Assembly (NCBI RefSeq): GCF_002072105.2
Contig: NZ_MTBC01000001.1
Location: forward strand, 434,001-498,000
Source of the DNA: Croceivirga radicis
GTDB lineage: Bacteria; Bacteroidota; Bacteroidia; Flavobacteriales; Flavobacteriaceae
Reading direction: 5' to 3'
Length of the DNA stretch: 64,000 nt
The translations under genes were made by a program, and so were the position numbers. Shown here piece after piece: positions 33,945 to 43,559 of the stretch. How positions within the stretch are numbered: the first letter of the stretch is position 1; every line of letters starts with the position of its first letter. The notes beneath the pieces are model-generated. The model was not told where the DNA came from. It did no database searches and saw only the letters and a list, made by a program, of their open reading frames with translations.

Positions 33945-34971
33945 TAAAAAGATTCAACTTTTTAAGCCATTGTGTTTTCCTATCCAGTAAAAAAACATCT
34001 AAAAATAGAAATAGTAGTCCTAACCCCAAGAACCATTGAAACTGATCTTTATATTCTGCAAATTGCTTGGCTTCAAATTCCTTTTTGTCCATTTTGGCCA
34101 ACTCTTCTTTAATAAAACTAACAGCATCTTCAGTGTTGGCCCCGTTTATGTATACGCCATTACCAATATTGGCTATTTCCGTTAATACGGGTTCGTTAAG
34201 TCTGGTAATGACTACCTCACCTTCGTTATTTTTCTTTAAGCTTTCTACTACGCCATTTCGTTTAATGGGTATTGGCGCCCCCTTGCTTTTACCTACACCA
34301 ATAGTATAGATTTTAATACCGTTTTCCACGGCTTTTTCCAAGGCATCTAGGGTATTGCCTTCAGAATGGTCTTCCCCGTCTGAAATTATAAATAATACAC
34401 GGTTGGTTTGTTCACTGTCATTATAAAATGTACTTGCTAAATCTATTGCAGAATTAATTGCCGTTCCTTGTGAGGATAACATATCCGTATTCATGCTTTG
34501 CAAAAACATTTTGGCGGCCCCGTAGTCTGTGGTGATGGGTAATTGTGGGTATGCCTGACCTGCATATGCAATAATTCCTATACGATCACTTGCCAATTGG
34601 TTAATAATCTCAGAAACCAATCTTTTGCCTTTTTCTAAACGATTTGGTGCAATGTCTTCTGCCAGCATACTCTTAGATACGTCTATGGCAAAAACAATAT
34701 CTACCCCTTCTCTTTTAACGGTCTCTAGTTTGGTTCCTATTTTAGGATTTGCAAGGGCAAATACCAAGAACGAAATACCAAGCAACAAAAAGACCAGTTT
34801 AAGGGTAGATTTAAACACAGAACGGTCTGGTGCAAGTCTTTTTAAAAGCTTTTTATCTGCAAATTCTTTTTGTTTGCTTTTTTTCCATACCAAGACCAAT
34901 AAATACAATAGTACCAGAACCGGGATTAGACCCAGTAAATAGAAATATAATTTTTCGTCAAACTGCACCAT
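33925..34971 (-). CDS. batB: BatB: membrane-anchored von Willebrand A protein
   Basis: Two membrane helices near the N-terminus precede a VWA domain whose metal-ion-dependent adhesion site reads VFAIDVSKSM. A C-terminal membrane helix (FQWFLGLGLLFLFLDVFLLDR) closes the protein. The 348-residue layout is that of BatB. It follows batA by 2 bases. VWA proteins beside MoxR ATPases are thought to act with them in assembling or remodelling protein complexes. Confidence 0.9.
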   Translation of the reverse strand: MVQFDEKLYFYLLGLIPVLVLLYLLVLVWKKSKQKEFADKKLLKRLAPDRSVFKSTLKLVFLLLGISFLVFALANPKIGTKLETVKREGVDIVFAIDVSKSMLAEDIAPNRLEKGKRLVSEIINQLASDRIGIIAYAGQAYPQLPITTDYGAAKMFLQSMNTDMLSSQGTAINSAIDLASTFYNDSEQTNRVLFIISDGEDHSEGNTLDALEKAVENGIKIYTIGVGKSKGAPIPIKRNGVVESLKKNNEGEVVITRLNEPVLTEIANIGNGVYINGANTEDAVSFIKEELAKMDKKEFEAKQFAEYKDQFQWFLGLGLLFLFLDVFLLDRKTQWLKKLNLFNEKEYE

Positions 34972-34973
34972 CC

Positions 34974-35972
34974 TTAAATAAAGCTTTTAAATATTGTTGC
35001 GCGTAAAAGCCATTCTATTAGTAGCAAAGCCCCAGCCAAAAGCACCAAAGGCCTAAATTTTTCCTCGTATTTATAATATTTGAATTCTTCTATTTCGGTT
35101 TTTTCTAATTTATTGATTTCGTTGTAAATTTCTTCTAACTCCTCATTGTCCGTGGCCCTAAAATATTTACCTCCGGTTACTTCTGCTATATTTTGAAGCA
35201 ATTCTTCGTCCAATTCTACCGGTCTCATACCGTATTGAAACGAGCCATCTCTTTTGTAAGATACCGGGGTAAGTGCATTGCCGTTGGTGCCCAGGCCAAT
35301 GGTGTAGGTTTTAATTTCATATTCTACCGCTAAATCTGCTGCGGTTTGTGGTTCTATAAACCCACTATTGTTAACACCGTCTGTTAGAAGAATGATTACT
35401 TTGCTTATGGCTTTACTTTCTTTTAACCGGTTAACAGATGTAGCCAGGCCCATACCTATTGCAGTACCATCTTCTAATTGTCCGTAACGGATATCTTTTA
35501 GCGCAGAAAGTACAATTGATTTATCGCTGGTTATGGGTGTTTTGGTGTAGCTCTCACCTGCATAAGCAACTAAGCCAATACGATCATTAGGTCTTTTTTT
35601 AATAAAAGCAGCGGCAACTTCTTTAAGTGCCGAAAGTCTATTGGGTGTAAGATCGCGGGCCAACATACTAGAGGAAACGTCAATGGCCATAACAATATCT
35701 ATACCTTTTGTTGTTTTGGTCCTAGTAGAAATATCTTCGGTTTGCGGTCTAGCCAAAGCGGTTATAATGCTTGCAAGGGCCAATAGGCGTAATGCCCAGA
35801 GTATAGGCCTTAATTTAGACCAAATGCTCTTGGTTTTAAAGGCGTTGGTACTAGATAATTTTAAGGATGCCGTTTGTTTTTTACGGGTTAGAATAAACCA
35901 CAATAGGGCTACCGGAAGCAGTAATAGCAACCAGAAAAACTCAGGATTGGCAAATTCTATATTTTGTAACAT
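34974..35972 (-). CDS. batA: BatA: membrane-anchored von Willebrand A protein
   Basis: The protein starts MLQNIEFANPEFFWLLLLLPVALLWFIL, with a second helix at about 55-75, the VWA metal site VMAIDVSSSM, and a C-terminal helix (FRPLVLLAGALLLIEWLLRAT). This is the BatA pattern. Its start codon overlaps the stop region of the upstream BatD-like gene by one base. BatA and BatB are paralogues in tandem. Confidence 0.9.
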   Translation of the reverse strand: MLQNIEFANPEFFWLLLLLPVALLWFILTRKKQTASLKLSSTNAFKTKSIWSKLRPILWALRLLALASIITALARPQTEDISTRTKTTKGIDIVMAIDVSSSMLARDLTPNRLSALKEVAAAFIKKRPNDRIGLVAYAGESYTKTPITSDKSIVLSALKDIRYGQLEDGTAIGMGLATSVNRLKESKAISKVIILLTDGVNNSGFIEPQTAADLAVEYEIKTYTIGLGTNGNALTPVSYKRDGSFQYGMRPVELDEELLQNIAEVTGGKYFRATDNEELEEIYNEINKLEKTEIEEFKYYKYEEKFRPLVLLAGALLLIEWLLRATIFKSFI

Positions 35973-37621
35973 TAACCTTGCGTATTAGTATCGACCGTGG
36001 CCAATATACGTTGTACAATTTGTTCTGCGTATTCATCACCTTCTTCCCAGGTCACAAATAATTGTTGTATAAAACCATTTCCTGCAAATAGGATTACGGT
36101 GTATTTAATTCGTTTACCATCTGTCTCCCCTTCTTTAGTATATAAACCAGACCCGTAAATTTTGGCGCCAGGCTTACCGGAGTTGGTATAAAATTCGTCC
36201 TGTTTTGGGATTATATTTTTTACCCCTTTACGCTCTAAATCTTTTAGGATGGCCGTTACGGTAGCTTCTGCATCTACTTCTTTTTTCTCTTTAAAGGTAG
36301 TAACGTTTGCTCTTATGTAGAGTTTGTCCGTTATACTTCCATAGTCAAAAGTTTGAGCGTTCTCAATTAGTTCTGCTTGCTCATCTGGTGTAGCGGTTTC
36401 TTTTCTAACCAAAACCTCTGGTGTTTCTAAAACCAAAATTGGAAAGCCATATTCACTTTTAACCCATTCTCCTTCTAATAGGGTTTTGGTGGGATAACCA
36501 AAAACCGTGTCTTTTACTGTTTTAAACCCAAAATAGGCTATAGAAACACTGGTGCCCAAAACTATAATACCTGCTAAAACGCCGCCAGCGATCAATAATC
36601 GTTTTTTTTGCTTTTTAGCCTGCAGTTCTTCTAAATAATCTTCATTGGAAAGGAGCTCTTCTTCTGTAGGTTCTGGTAGTGCTTCTTTGGTTTTTATAAC
36701 TATTTTTTCTACTGCTTTTCTATCGTCTTCTGCTACGGAAATAGGAGGTTTGGATTTTGCAAACTTTACCAAATCTGCTGTTTTAAAAACCTTCTTGAAC
36801 TGTTCCAAGGTTTCGTCGTCCAAACTAAGTTCACCAGCGTCTTTTAATAATTCTAAGCGTTCTAACAACTGGTCTGTTGTGCTTTCCAAAGCCGAGATGT
36901 GTACATCTTCTTCTAAATAGGACCTAACTATATCTGTTAGTTCAGAATAGTATTTTTTGTATTCATCTTGAATTAAATATCTGGAGTTCTCCAGTTCATG
37001 CAATTGTTTAATGGCCCTCTCGTACGGAGGAAGCAATGCAATTTTTTCTTCTTCAGAAAGGGGTTTGTTACGTACCACAAAATAGTAGAGTAACCCAGCA
37101 ATTATAAGAAGTACCAAAAATGCCAATAGAATTATTTTGACCAATTTGCCTCTTTGTTTTTCAACGGGCACCAAGGCTTTTATATCGTACATTTTTTGTT
37201 TGGTAGTATCTACGGCAATGTCTCCAACCTTAACGGCAAAAGAATCGGTCATAAAAGGTTGTTCATCTATGGCGATACGTTGCGGTGGAATGGTATATGA
37301 GCCACTATCAAATTGGGTTAACGCATATATGCGTTGTAAGGTTATACGGTCTTTGTTTTTAGTAGTGTCTATTTTAAGGGCTTCAACCATTTCTAAAGGC
37401 GAAAAGGTTTGGTCTTCTGGAAAATAAACAACGTTTAAAGAATCTGTTTCTACCGTAATGGTATACTTTATTTGCTCTCCAATTTTAATTTGTGTGGTGT
37501 CTATTTCTGCCTTTACCGTAGTATTTTCTTGGCTACTAGCAAAAAGGCTAAAAAGCAAAACGAACAACAAAGGCGAACCTTGGTATAGTTTATTGATTTT
37601 ATGTAAAAAGACCGTTTTCAT
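35972..37621 (-). CDS. BatD-like/DUF4381-type two-helix membrane protein of the Bat operon
   Basis: This 549-residue protein has a signal peptide and one BatD-like beta domain (TTVKAEIDTTQIKIGEQIKYTI). A membrane helix follows at about 160-182, then a cytoplasmic helical region (PPYERAIKQLHELENSRYLI) of DUF4381 type. A second helix at about 345-365 leads to an extra C-terminal domain of about 185 residues that I do not recognise. It lies between the DUF58 gene and batA, spaced by 2 bases and a one-base overlap. Confidence 0.75.
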   Translation of the reverse strand: MKTVFLHKINKLYQGSPLLFVLLFSLFASSQENTTVKAEIDTTQIKIGEQIKYTITVETDSLNVVYFPEDQTFSPLEMVEALKIDTTKNKDRITLQRIYALTQFDSGSYTIPPQRIAIDEQPFMTDSFAVKVGDIAVDTTKQKMYDIKALVPVEKQRGKLVKIILLAFLVLLIIAGLLYYFVVRNKPLSEEEKIALLPPYERAIKQLHELENSRYLIQDEYKKYYSELTDIVRSYLEEDVHISALESTTDQLLERLELLKDAGELSLDDETLEQFKKVFKTADLVKFAKSKPPISVAEDDRKAVEKIVIKTKEALPEPTEEELLSNEDYLEELQAKKQKKRLLIAGGVLAGIIVLGTSVSIAYFGFKTVKDTVFGYPTKTLLEGEWVKSEYGFPILVLETPEVLVRKETATPDEQAELIENAQTFDYGSITDKLYIRANVTTFKEKKEVDAEATVTAILKDLERKGVKNIIPKQDEFYTNSGKPGAKIYGSGLYTKEGETDGKRIKYTVILFAGNGFIQQLFVTWEEGDEYAEQIVQRILATVDTNTQG

Positions 37622-37623
37622 GT

Positions 37624-38490
37624 TTACCCTCTTCTTTTAAAATAGCCCAACAGTTTCTTTACGTAGCTTTCGTCTACACGGCAGCTAATGGTACCACTAC
37701 CAGATTTTGTGAAAGCATCTTTAAAATAATCTACTCGCTCAAGATGGTATTTCCAATATTCGTGTCTAATTTTTTTAGAACTAGTGTTTACCAATTGTAA
37801 TTGGCCGGTTTCTGCATCCTCAACTTGGATCATCCCTAAATTTGGGATATATTCTTCTTTTTCGTCAAAGACACGAATACCGGTAACATCGTGTTTATTG
37901 CCAACAATCTTTAAGGTATCAGAATAATTATCCGTGATAAAATCAGAAAGCACAAAAACGATTGCTTTCTTTTTCATAACATTTATTAAAAACTTTAAAG
38001 CTTCTGAGATGTTGGTCTTGTTGCTTTTGGGTTCAAACTCTAGTAGCTCACGAATTATGCGCAAGACATGGCTTTTGCCCTTCTTAGGCGGAATAAACAA
38101 CTCTACTTCATCTGAAAAAAGAATTAACCCTACTTTATCATTGTTCTGTAAAGCTGAAAAGGCTAAGGTGGCAGAGATTTCTACTAGAATTTCCTTTTTA
38201 AATTGGTTGGTAGTTCCAAAAAGTTCCGATCCACTAACATCTACCATCAACATCATGGTTAGCTCACGTTCCTCTTCAAATACCTTTACGTACGGTTCAT
38301 TATAGCGTGCGGTAACGTTCCAGTCTATGTTACGTACGTCGTCTCCAAATTGATACTGTCTTACTTCACTAAAAGTCATACCCCGCCCCTTAAAGGTAGA
38401 GTGGTACTCACCTCCAAATATATGATCAGACAACCTACGTGTCTTAATTTCTATTTTACGTACTTTTTTTAGAAGCTCTTTTGTATTCAT
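37624..38490 (-). CDS. DUF58-domain protein of the Bat operon
   Basis: This 288-residue soluble protein has the DUF58 signature GRGMTFSEVRQYQFGDDVRNIDWNVTAR in its first third, followed by a VWA-like fold with LMMLMVDVSGSELFG. DUF58 proteins are regular partners of MoxR AAA ATPases. It is 79 bases downstream of moxR and 2 bases upstream of the BatD-like gene. Confidence 0.92.
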   Translation of the reverse strand: MNTKELLKKVRKIEIKTRRLSDHIFGGEYHSTFKGRGMTFSEVRQYQFGDDVRNIDWNVTARYNEPYVKVFEEERELTMMLMVDVSGSELFGTTNQFKKEILVEISATLAFSALQNNDKVGLILFSDEVELFIPPKKGKSHVLRIIRELLEFEPKSNKTNISEALKFLINVMKKKAIVFVLSDFITDNYSDTLKIVGNKHDVTGIRVFDEKEEYIPNLGMIQVEDAETGQLQLVNTSSKKIRHEYWKYHLERVDYFKDAFTKSGSGTISCRVDESYVKKLLGYFKRRG

Positions 38491-38569
38491 TTAAGTTGTA
38501 AACAGTTTGGGCCTAATTTGGTTTTTAGTTGGTTAACGGTATAGGTACATAAACCTAGCGTTTTACCTA

Positions 38570-39571
38570 CTAAGGCACTTCTACTTGGTTTACAATTTTA
38601 TTTATGATTTCTTCAGAGGTAATATTTTCTGCTTCGGCCTCATAGGTAATACCAATTCTATGTCTAAGAATATCGTGTACTACGGCTCTCACATCTTCTG
38701 GTACCACATACCCCCTTTGTTTTATAAATGCATAACATTTAGAAGCGGTTGCTAAGTTAATACTTCCCCTTGGCGATGCGCCAAAGCTTATCAAAGGTTT
38801 AAGACTTTCTAAATTATACTTTTCTGGGTATCGTGTGGCAAATATTAGGTCTAGGATATACTTTTCAATTTTTTCGTCCATGTAAACCTCCTTAACCGCC
38901 TTTTGGGCACTTAGAATCTGTTCTGTTGTTACCACGGGATTTACCACGGTTTTTGTGCCAGATAGGTTTTGTCTTATAATTAATTGTTCCTCTGTTAGTT
39001 TTGGATAGTCTATGACGGTCTTGAGCATAAAACGGTCTACCTGTGCTTCAGGTAATGGATAGGTACCTTCCTGTTCTACCGGGTTTTGGGTAGCCATTAC
39101 TAAAAAGGGTGCATCTAACTTAAAAGTCTCATCCCCTATGGTAACCTGTTTTTCTTGCATGGCTTCTAAGAGTGCAGACTGTACTTTTGCGGGGGCTCTG
39201 TTAATCTCATCTGCCAACACGAAATTGGCAAAAATAGGTCCTTTTTTAATAGAGAAGTCATTCTCTTTCATATTGTAGATAAGGGTACCCACCACATCTG
39301 CAGGTAGTAAATCTGGAGTAAACTGAATTCTACTAAAGGAACCTTTTACCGCTTTACTCAGGGTGTTTATAGCAAGTGTTTTTGCCAAACCGGGTACACC
39401 TTCTAGCAAAATATGACCTTGACCCAACAAACCGATCAGCAAACGCTCCACCATGTGTTTTTGACCTACGATAACTTTATTCATCTCTTGCCTAAGCAAA
39501 TCAATGAATGCGCTTTCTTTGGCAATTTTTTCATTTACGGCAGCAATATCAATCGTAGTATTTTCTTCCAT
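38570..39571 (-). CDS. MoxR-family AAA+ ATPase
   Basis: This 333-residue AAA+ protein has Walker A EGVPGLAKT, Walker B FVLADEINRA, the sensor segment MATQNPVEQEGTYPLPEAQVDRF and the C-terminal lid with SPRGSINLATASKCYA. MoxR ATPases act as chaperones together with VWA proteins. It is the first gene of the Bat operon and is divergent from the aldo/keto reductase across 157 bases. Confidence 0.94.
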   Translation of the reverse strand: MEENTTIDIAAVNEKIAKESAFIDLLRQEMNKVIVGQKHMVERLLIGLLGQGHILLEGVPGLAKTLAINTLSKAVKGSFSRIQFTPDLLPADVVGTLIYNMKENDFSIKKGPIFANFVLADEINRAPAKVQSALLEAMQEKQVTIGDETFKLDAPFLVMATQNPVEQEGTYPLPEAQVDRFMLKTVIDYPKLTEEQLIIRQNLSGTKTVVNPVVTTEQILSAQKAVKEVYMDEKIEKYILDLIFATRYPEKYNLESLKPLISFGASPRGSINLATASKCYAFIKQRGYVVPEDVRAVVHDILRHRIGITYEAEAENITSEEIINKIVNQVEVP

Positions 39572-39685
39572 ACGTTAGTCTATATTTACTAAGAAACAAT
39601 CTAGAAATTTAACATTCTGCAAAATGAAAATTAATTGTAAATCGGTCTGTTAATTAATGGTTAAAATAAGTTGGCAAGCCTTAGT

Positions 39686-39715
39686 TTTGTGAAGGTTTTA
39701 AGGTAATTATCTTTA
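39686..39715 (+). promoter_or_regulatory. Candidate promoter of the aldo/keto reductase operon
   Basis: TTTG (39686-39689) and TATCTTTA (39708-39715, 7 of 8 to TAnnTTTG) are 18 bases apart. The -7 element lies 13 bases before the ATG. Confidence 0.45.
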
Positions 39716-39728
39716 ATTTTCTAACCCT

Positions 39729-40601
39729 ATGACAAATAAACTAAGATATTCTAAAATTGCGGCAGGTACCATGACCTGGGGTAGTTGGGGCAAAGCTTTA
39801 AATACCACCCAAATGATAGCGTTAATGCAACATTGTATTGCCAATGGCGTAACTACTTTTGATCATGCAGATATTTATGGGGATTATGGCAACGAAGCGC
39901 TTTTTGGTAAGGCTTTTAAAGAAAGTAAAATAGCAAGGGAATCCATACAAGTGGTATCCAAATGTGGCATACAAATGACCAGTGGAAGGGAAAACACGGT
40001 AAAACATTATCAGTATGATGCTGATTACATTGTGTATTCTGCAGAGCGTTCTATAAAACAATTAAATGCTGGGTATATAGATTTGTTTCTATTGCATAGG
40101 CCAAGCCCATTAATGCAACCTGCAGAGGTGGCAGCTGCTTTTGCAAAATTAAAATCTAGTGGCAAGGTAAAGCAGTTTGGTGTATCTAATTTTACGCCCT
40201 CTCAAATTGCGCTATTGGAAAAGGAGGTTAAGATAGAGGCCAATCAAGTAGAGTTTTCTATTACCCATTTAAATCCTATGTATGATGGAACTTTCGATGA
40301 TTGTATCATCAATGATAGACTTGCTATGGCATGGAGCCCATTAGGAAACTATTTTAGAGAAGGTAATGAGCAAAACAAACGATTAAAGGCGGTTTTAGAA
40401 AAGTTGGCCAAAAAGTATGAAGTAAATGAAAGCATGCTGCTTTTGGCTTTTATAATGAAACACCCGGCACAGGTTATGCCCGTTGTGGGCACGGCCACTA
40501 AAGAACGGATAACAGATAGTTTAAAGGCCGCCCAAATCCAATTGGATTTACAAGATTGGTTTTTGTTGTTAGAAGCATCTAATGGAAACGAAGCACCCTA
40601 A
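39729..40601 (+). CDS. Aldo/keto reductase
   Basis: This 290-residue NADPH-dependent TIM-barrel reductase has the catalytic tetrad region: FDHADIYGDYGNE (Asp and Tyr), VVSKCGI (Lys) and LLHRPSP (His). VEFSITHLNP and MPVVGTATKERI mark the cofactor side. It resembles the YdhF-type branch; the substrate is unknown. The following SDR gene starts within or just after its stop codon. Confidence 0.92.
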   Translation: MTNKLRYSKIAAGTMTWGSWGKALNTTQMIALMQHCIANGVTTFDHADIYGDYGNEALFGKAFKESKIARESIQVVSKCGIQMTSGRENTVKHYQYDADYIVYSAERSIKQLNAGYIDLFLLHRPSPLMQPAEVAAAFAKLKSSGKVKQFGVSNFTPSQIALLEKEVKIEANQVEFSITHLNPMYDGTFDDCIINDRLAMAWSPLGNYFREGNEQNKRLKAVLEKLAKKYEVNESMLLLAFIMKHPAQVMPVVGTATKERITDSLKAAQIQLDLQDWFLLLEASNGNEAP

Positions 40602-40602
40602 T

Positions 40603-41361
40603 ATGAAGAAGACTATATTAATTACAGGGGCCACTAGTGGCATAGGTAAAGCAACTGCAACATATTTTGCAGCGGCCAATGGGTTTAGGTTGGTTTTATG
40701 TGGTAGAAACCAAAAAGAACTAACAAGACTACAAGAAGAGTTGGGTAAAGCCACCGAAGTAACCACACTTTGTTTTGACGTAAGAGACAAAGACAAAGTT
40801 TTTGCGCTTATAGCCGGTTTGGAAGCTCCTTTTTCCCAGATAGATATTTTAATAAACAATGCGGGTAACGCCCATGGTTTGGACCCTATAGATAAAGGCA
40901 GTCTAGAAGATTGGGATGCCATGATGGATATAAATGTAAAGGGCTTGTTGTATGTGAGTAAAGCTGTAATTCCACAAATGGTAGCACGCCAAGCAGGGCA
41001 TATAATACATATTGGTTCTACCGCAGGTAAAGAGGTATACCCAAATGGAAATGTTTATTGTGCCAGTAAACACGCGGTAGATGCCATAAACCAAGGCATG
41101 CGATTAGATTTAAATGCATATGGTATTAGGGTAGGTGCTGTTAATCCAGGGTTGGTGGCCACAGCCTTTAGCGAGGTTAGGTTTAAAGGAGATACGGATA
41201 GAGCAGCCAACGTATATGAAGGTTACCAACCATTGAAACCAGAAGATATAGCAGATATAATTCATTTTGTGGTTACCAGGCCATATCATGTAAACATTGC
41301 AGATTTAACCGTAATGCCAACAGCCCAAGCTTCGTCTACACTAATCAATAAAAGCGTATGA
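40603..41361 (+). CDS. Short-chain dehydrogenase/reductase
   Basis: The classical SDR motifs are present: TGATSGIGKA for NAD(P) binding, NNAGNAHG, the catalytic Ser in IGSTAGKE and YCASKHA with Tyr and Lys. It resembles the YdfG/serine-dehydrogenase-like group. I place the start at MKKTILITG (40603), one base after the aldo/keto reductase stop; an ATG at 40582 overlaps that gene. Its stop overlaps the ATG of the next gene by 4 bases. Confidence 0.93.
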   Translation: MKKTILITGATSGIGKATATYFAAANGFRLVLCGRNQKELTRLQEELGKATEVTTLCFDVRDKDKVFALIAGLEAPFSQIDILINNAGNAHGLDPIDKGSLEDWDAMMDINVKGLLYVSKAVIPQMVARQAGHIIHIGSTAGKEVYPNGNVYCASKHAVDAINQGMRLDLNAYGIRVGAVNPGLVATAFSEVRFKGDTDRAANVYEGYQPLKPEDIADIIHFVVTRPYHVNIADLTVMPTAQASSTLINKSV

Positions 41362-42494
41362 TCAACAAACGTCTCCTCATTAAAAACCTCTTGGCACATA
41401 ATGACGAGAACAGTTTCTATGATAAAAAACGCTATATATCTATTGGAGAAAAAGAAGGTAAGGCAAAGTTTTTAAAACACGTTTGTGCACTGGCCAATAG
41501 TAATCCTAAAAACAATTCTTTTATAGTAATTGGGGTAGAAGATGAGGACAACAAAATTGTTGGAGTAGATTTTTTTGATGACAGTAAAATTCAAAATTTA
41601 GTCAATGCGTATTTAGACAACCCTCCGTTAATTGCCTATGAGAATATTCCGTTTCCGCATTTGCCAGAAGGTAAAGTTGTTGGTTTGGTAACCATAACAT
41701 CCAATGGTAAAGTGTGCGCTTTGCGCAAAAATATTTGGAAGTACTATGGTGGATCAGTTTTTTTTAGGGAGGGTAGCATAAGCCTACCCAAGGTATTTGA
41801 TGTTGAACTAAAGGATATCAACTCTGAAAAGGTAGCCACCATTGAGCAACACGCCCGTAATAATATAGAATTAACGTTAGATGGTGTGGTTGATTTTATT
41901 CATTTTAAACATGCCGATTTAACCAGCCATTACAAAGTATTTAAAGAGCAGTTTGTGGTTTGTTGGGCGGGGCATACCAAGCGGGTAAAAGACCAAATTT
42001 ATTTTTCTAGGGTAGATATAGAACTAATCAATGAACAGGTAAAGTTGTTCTATTCCGCTCTAGATGAAATTTCTATCCACTATGATGAAAATTCGTTCTC
42101 TATATTAGAATACATTCATTTGGGCTTAGGTAGGCGCCAAAAGTATTATCAATTAGAAAAAGTAACCATACGTTTTTTTGAAAATGGTAAGTATAAAATA
42201 GAAAGCCAGCTTTTGTTTGAGCCGCCTCAGTACGATAAAAAAACATTGTATCACCTTTACAATAGTAACAACAACATTACCACTAAATTAATAAAAGGTA
42301 CGCCCCTAAATGCGTTGGAGGAAAAAGACCTTGTAAGCTTGCCAGATACCTACCTTATTTGCTACTTAAATGGCTTTGAAGAGTCTAAGGAGCAAATGGA
42401 AGAATTAAGACCCTATTTAAAGCAGCACAACAAAGCGGTTTATCAAGAATTAAAAGAGGCTTTACGCGTTATTCGTAAAGTAAAATATAATTAA
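41358..42494 (+). CDS. AlbA_2 (Schlafen-type) domain protein
   Basis: The N-terminal 130 residues match the AlbA_2 nucleic-acid/ATP-binding domain found in Schlafen proteins and many bacterial regulators: YISIGEKEGKAKFLKHVCAL, NSFIVIGVEDEDNKIVGVD and CALRKNIWKYYGGSVFFREG. The remaining 240 residues are not recognised and carry no winged-helix signature that I can see. It overlaps the SDR gene (ATGA) and shares its TAA with the convergent PfkB gene in TTAA. Function unknown. Confidence 0.78.
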   Translation: MINKRLLIKNLLAHNDENSFYDKKRYISIGEKEGKAKFLKHVCALANSNPKNNSFIVIGVEDEDNKIVGVDFFDDSKIQNLVNAYLDNPPLIAYENIPFPHLPEGKVVGLVTITSNGKVCALRKNIWKYYGGSVFFREGSISLPKVFDVELKDINSEKVATIEQHARNNIELTLDGVVDFIHFKHADLTSHYKVFKEQFVVCWAGHTKRVKDQIYFSRVDIELINEQVKLFYSALDEISIHYDENSFSILEYIHLGLGRRQKYYQLEKVTIRFFENGKYKIESQLLFEPPQYDKKTLYHLYNSNNNITTKLIKGTPLNALEEKDLVSLPDTYLICYLNGFEESKEQMEELRPYLKQHNKAVYQELKEALRVIRKVKYN

Positions 42495-43435
42495 GCTTGT
42501 AATTGTTCTAAGCTGGGCAATGCAACAATAGCCCCGTATTGGGTAGTTGTTATGGCGCCGGCCTTATTTGCCATACCCACCATGTTACACAACAAATCAA
42601 AATTGGTTGCCAAGCTACCAGAGTCATCCAACTTAGCTATTTGGTATAGAAGACAACCAATAAAGGCATCACCAGCTCCTGTTGTATCTACAGGATTAAC
42701 AGGAATGCTAGCTATTGTTTTTTGGCTTTGTGGGGTACTTACATAGGTGCCGTCTTTACCTAAAGTAACGGTAATTATTTCTGCACCCACTTCGTGTAAT
42801 TTAATACAGGCCTCTTCTACCGTTTCCTTACCAGATAGCAATAAGGCTTCCTCCAAACTAAATTTACATAGATGTGATTTTTCTACGTATGCAAGACTTT
42901 TTTTAATGAAAGATTCTTCTTTGTCTTTCCATAAATCTACACGGTAGTTAGGGTCAAAACTAATAAAACAATCTTTGGTTATTGCATCAAATAAATAATG
43001 ACCATATGCCTCTTCCAAACCACCACCTAATAAGGCGGTAGCGGCTCCAAAATGCACCATATGGCCTTGAAATTTGTTTCTAATAGTAGAATCATATTTC
43101 AATTCCTTGTCTGCCCCTCGGCTAAAAACAAAATCACGTTCACCATCTTCTGCAATAGATACAAAGGCCAAGGTTGTAAATTTTTTGCTTCGTTGAGCAA
43201 GGCTTATATCTACGTTCTCTTGGTTAAGCACGTTTAGTAGAAAAGTACCAAACGGATCTTTGCCCACGCAACCAATAAAATTACTTTTACCACCTAACTT
43301 GGCAATTGCACAGGCTACATTGGCAGGTGCACCACCTGCTTTTTTAGTAAACTCATTGGCCACAGACAAATCACTGCCTTGATTCTCTGCCACAAAATCT
43401 ATTAATAACTCTCCTATGCAAAAAATACGTGTCAT
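42491..43435 (-). CDS. PfkB-family sugar kinase (fructokinase-like)
   Basis: The protein from MTRIFCIGELLIDFVAENQG has the ribokinase-family N-terminal GGAPANVACAIAKLGG and the C-terminal DTTGAGDAFIGCLL with the catalytic Asp. CIGELLIDF and FSRGADKEL resemble fructokinases. The start at 43435 is preferred over 43444 because the domain begins there. It is a single-gene unit, convergent with the AlbA_2 gene by a 4-base overlap. Confidence 0.9.
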   Translation of the reverse strand: MTRIFCIGELLIDFVAENQGSDLSVANEFTKKAGGAPANVACAIAKLGGKSNFIGCVGKDPFGTFLLNVLNQENVDISLAQRSKKFTTLAFVSIAEDGERDFVFSRGADKELKYDSTIRNKFQGHMVHFGAATALLGGGLEEAYGHYLFDAITKDCFISFDPNYRVDLWKDKEESFIKKSLAYVEKSHLCKFSLEEALLLSGKETVEEACIKLHEVGAEIITVTLGKDGTYVSTPQSQKTIASIPVNPVDTTGAGDAFIGCLLYQIAKLDDSGSLATNFDLLCNMVGMANKAGAITTTQYGAIVALPSLEQLQA

Positions 43436-43559
43436 GCTTAACATTTACTAAGGTTGGCAAGGTACACAGAAATTTATTTACTCCAATATTGCACCAAAAC
43501 TTTACCTTAACTTTTCGTTCTTTGGTAATTAAACCAATAATATTGTATCAAATTGTACT

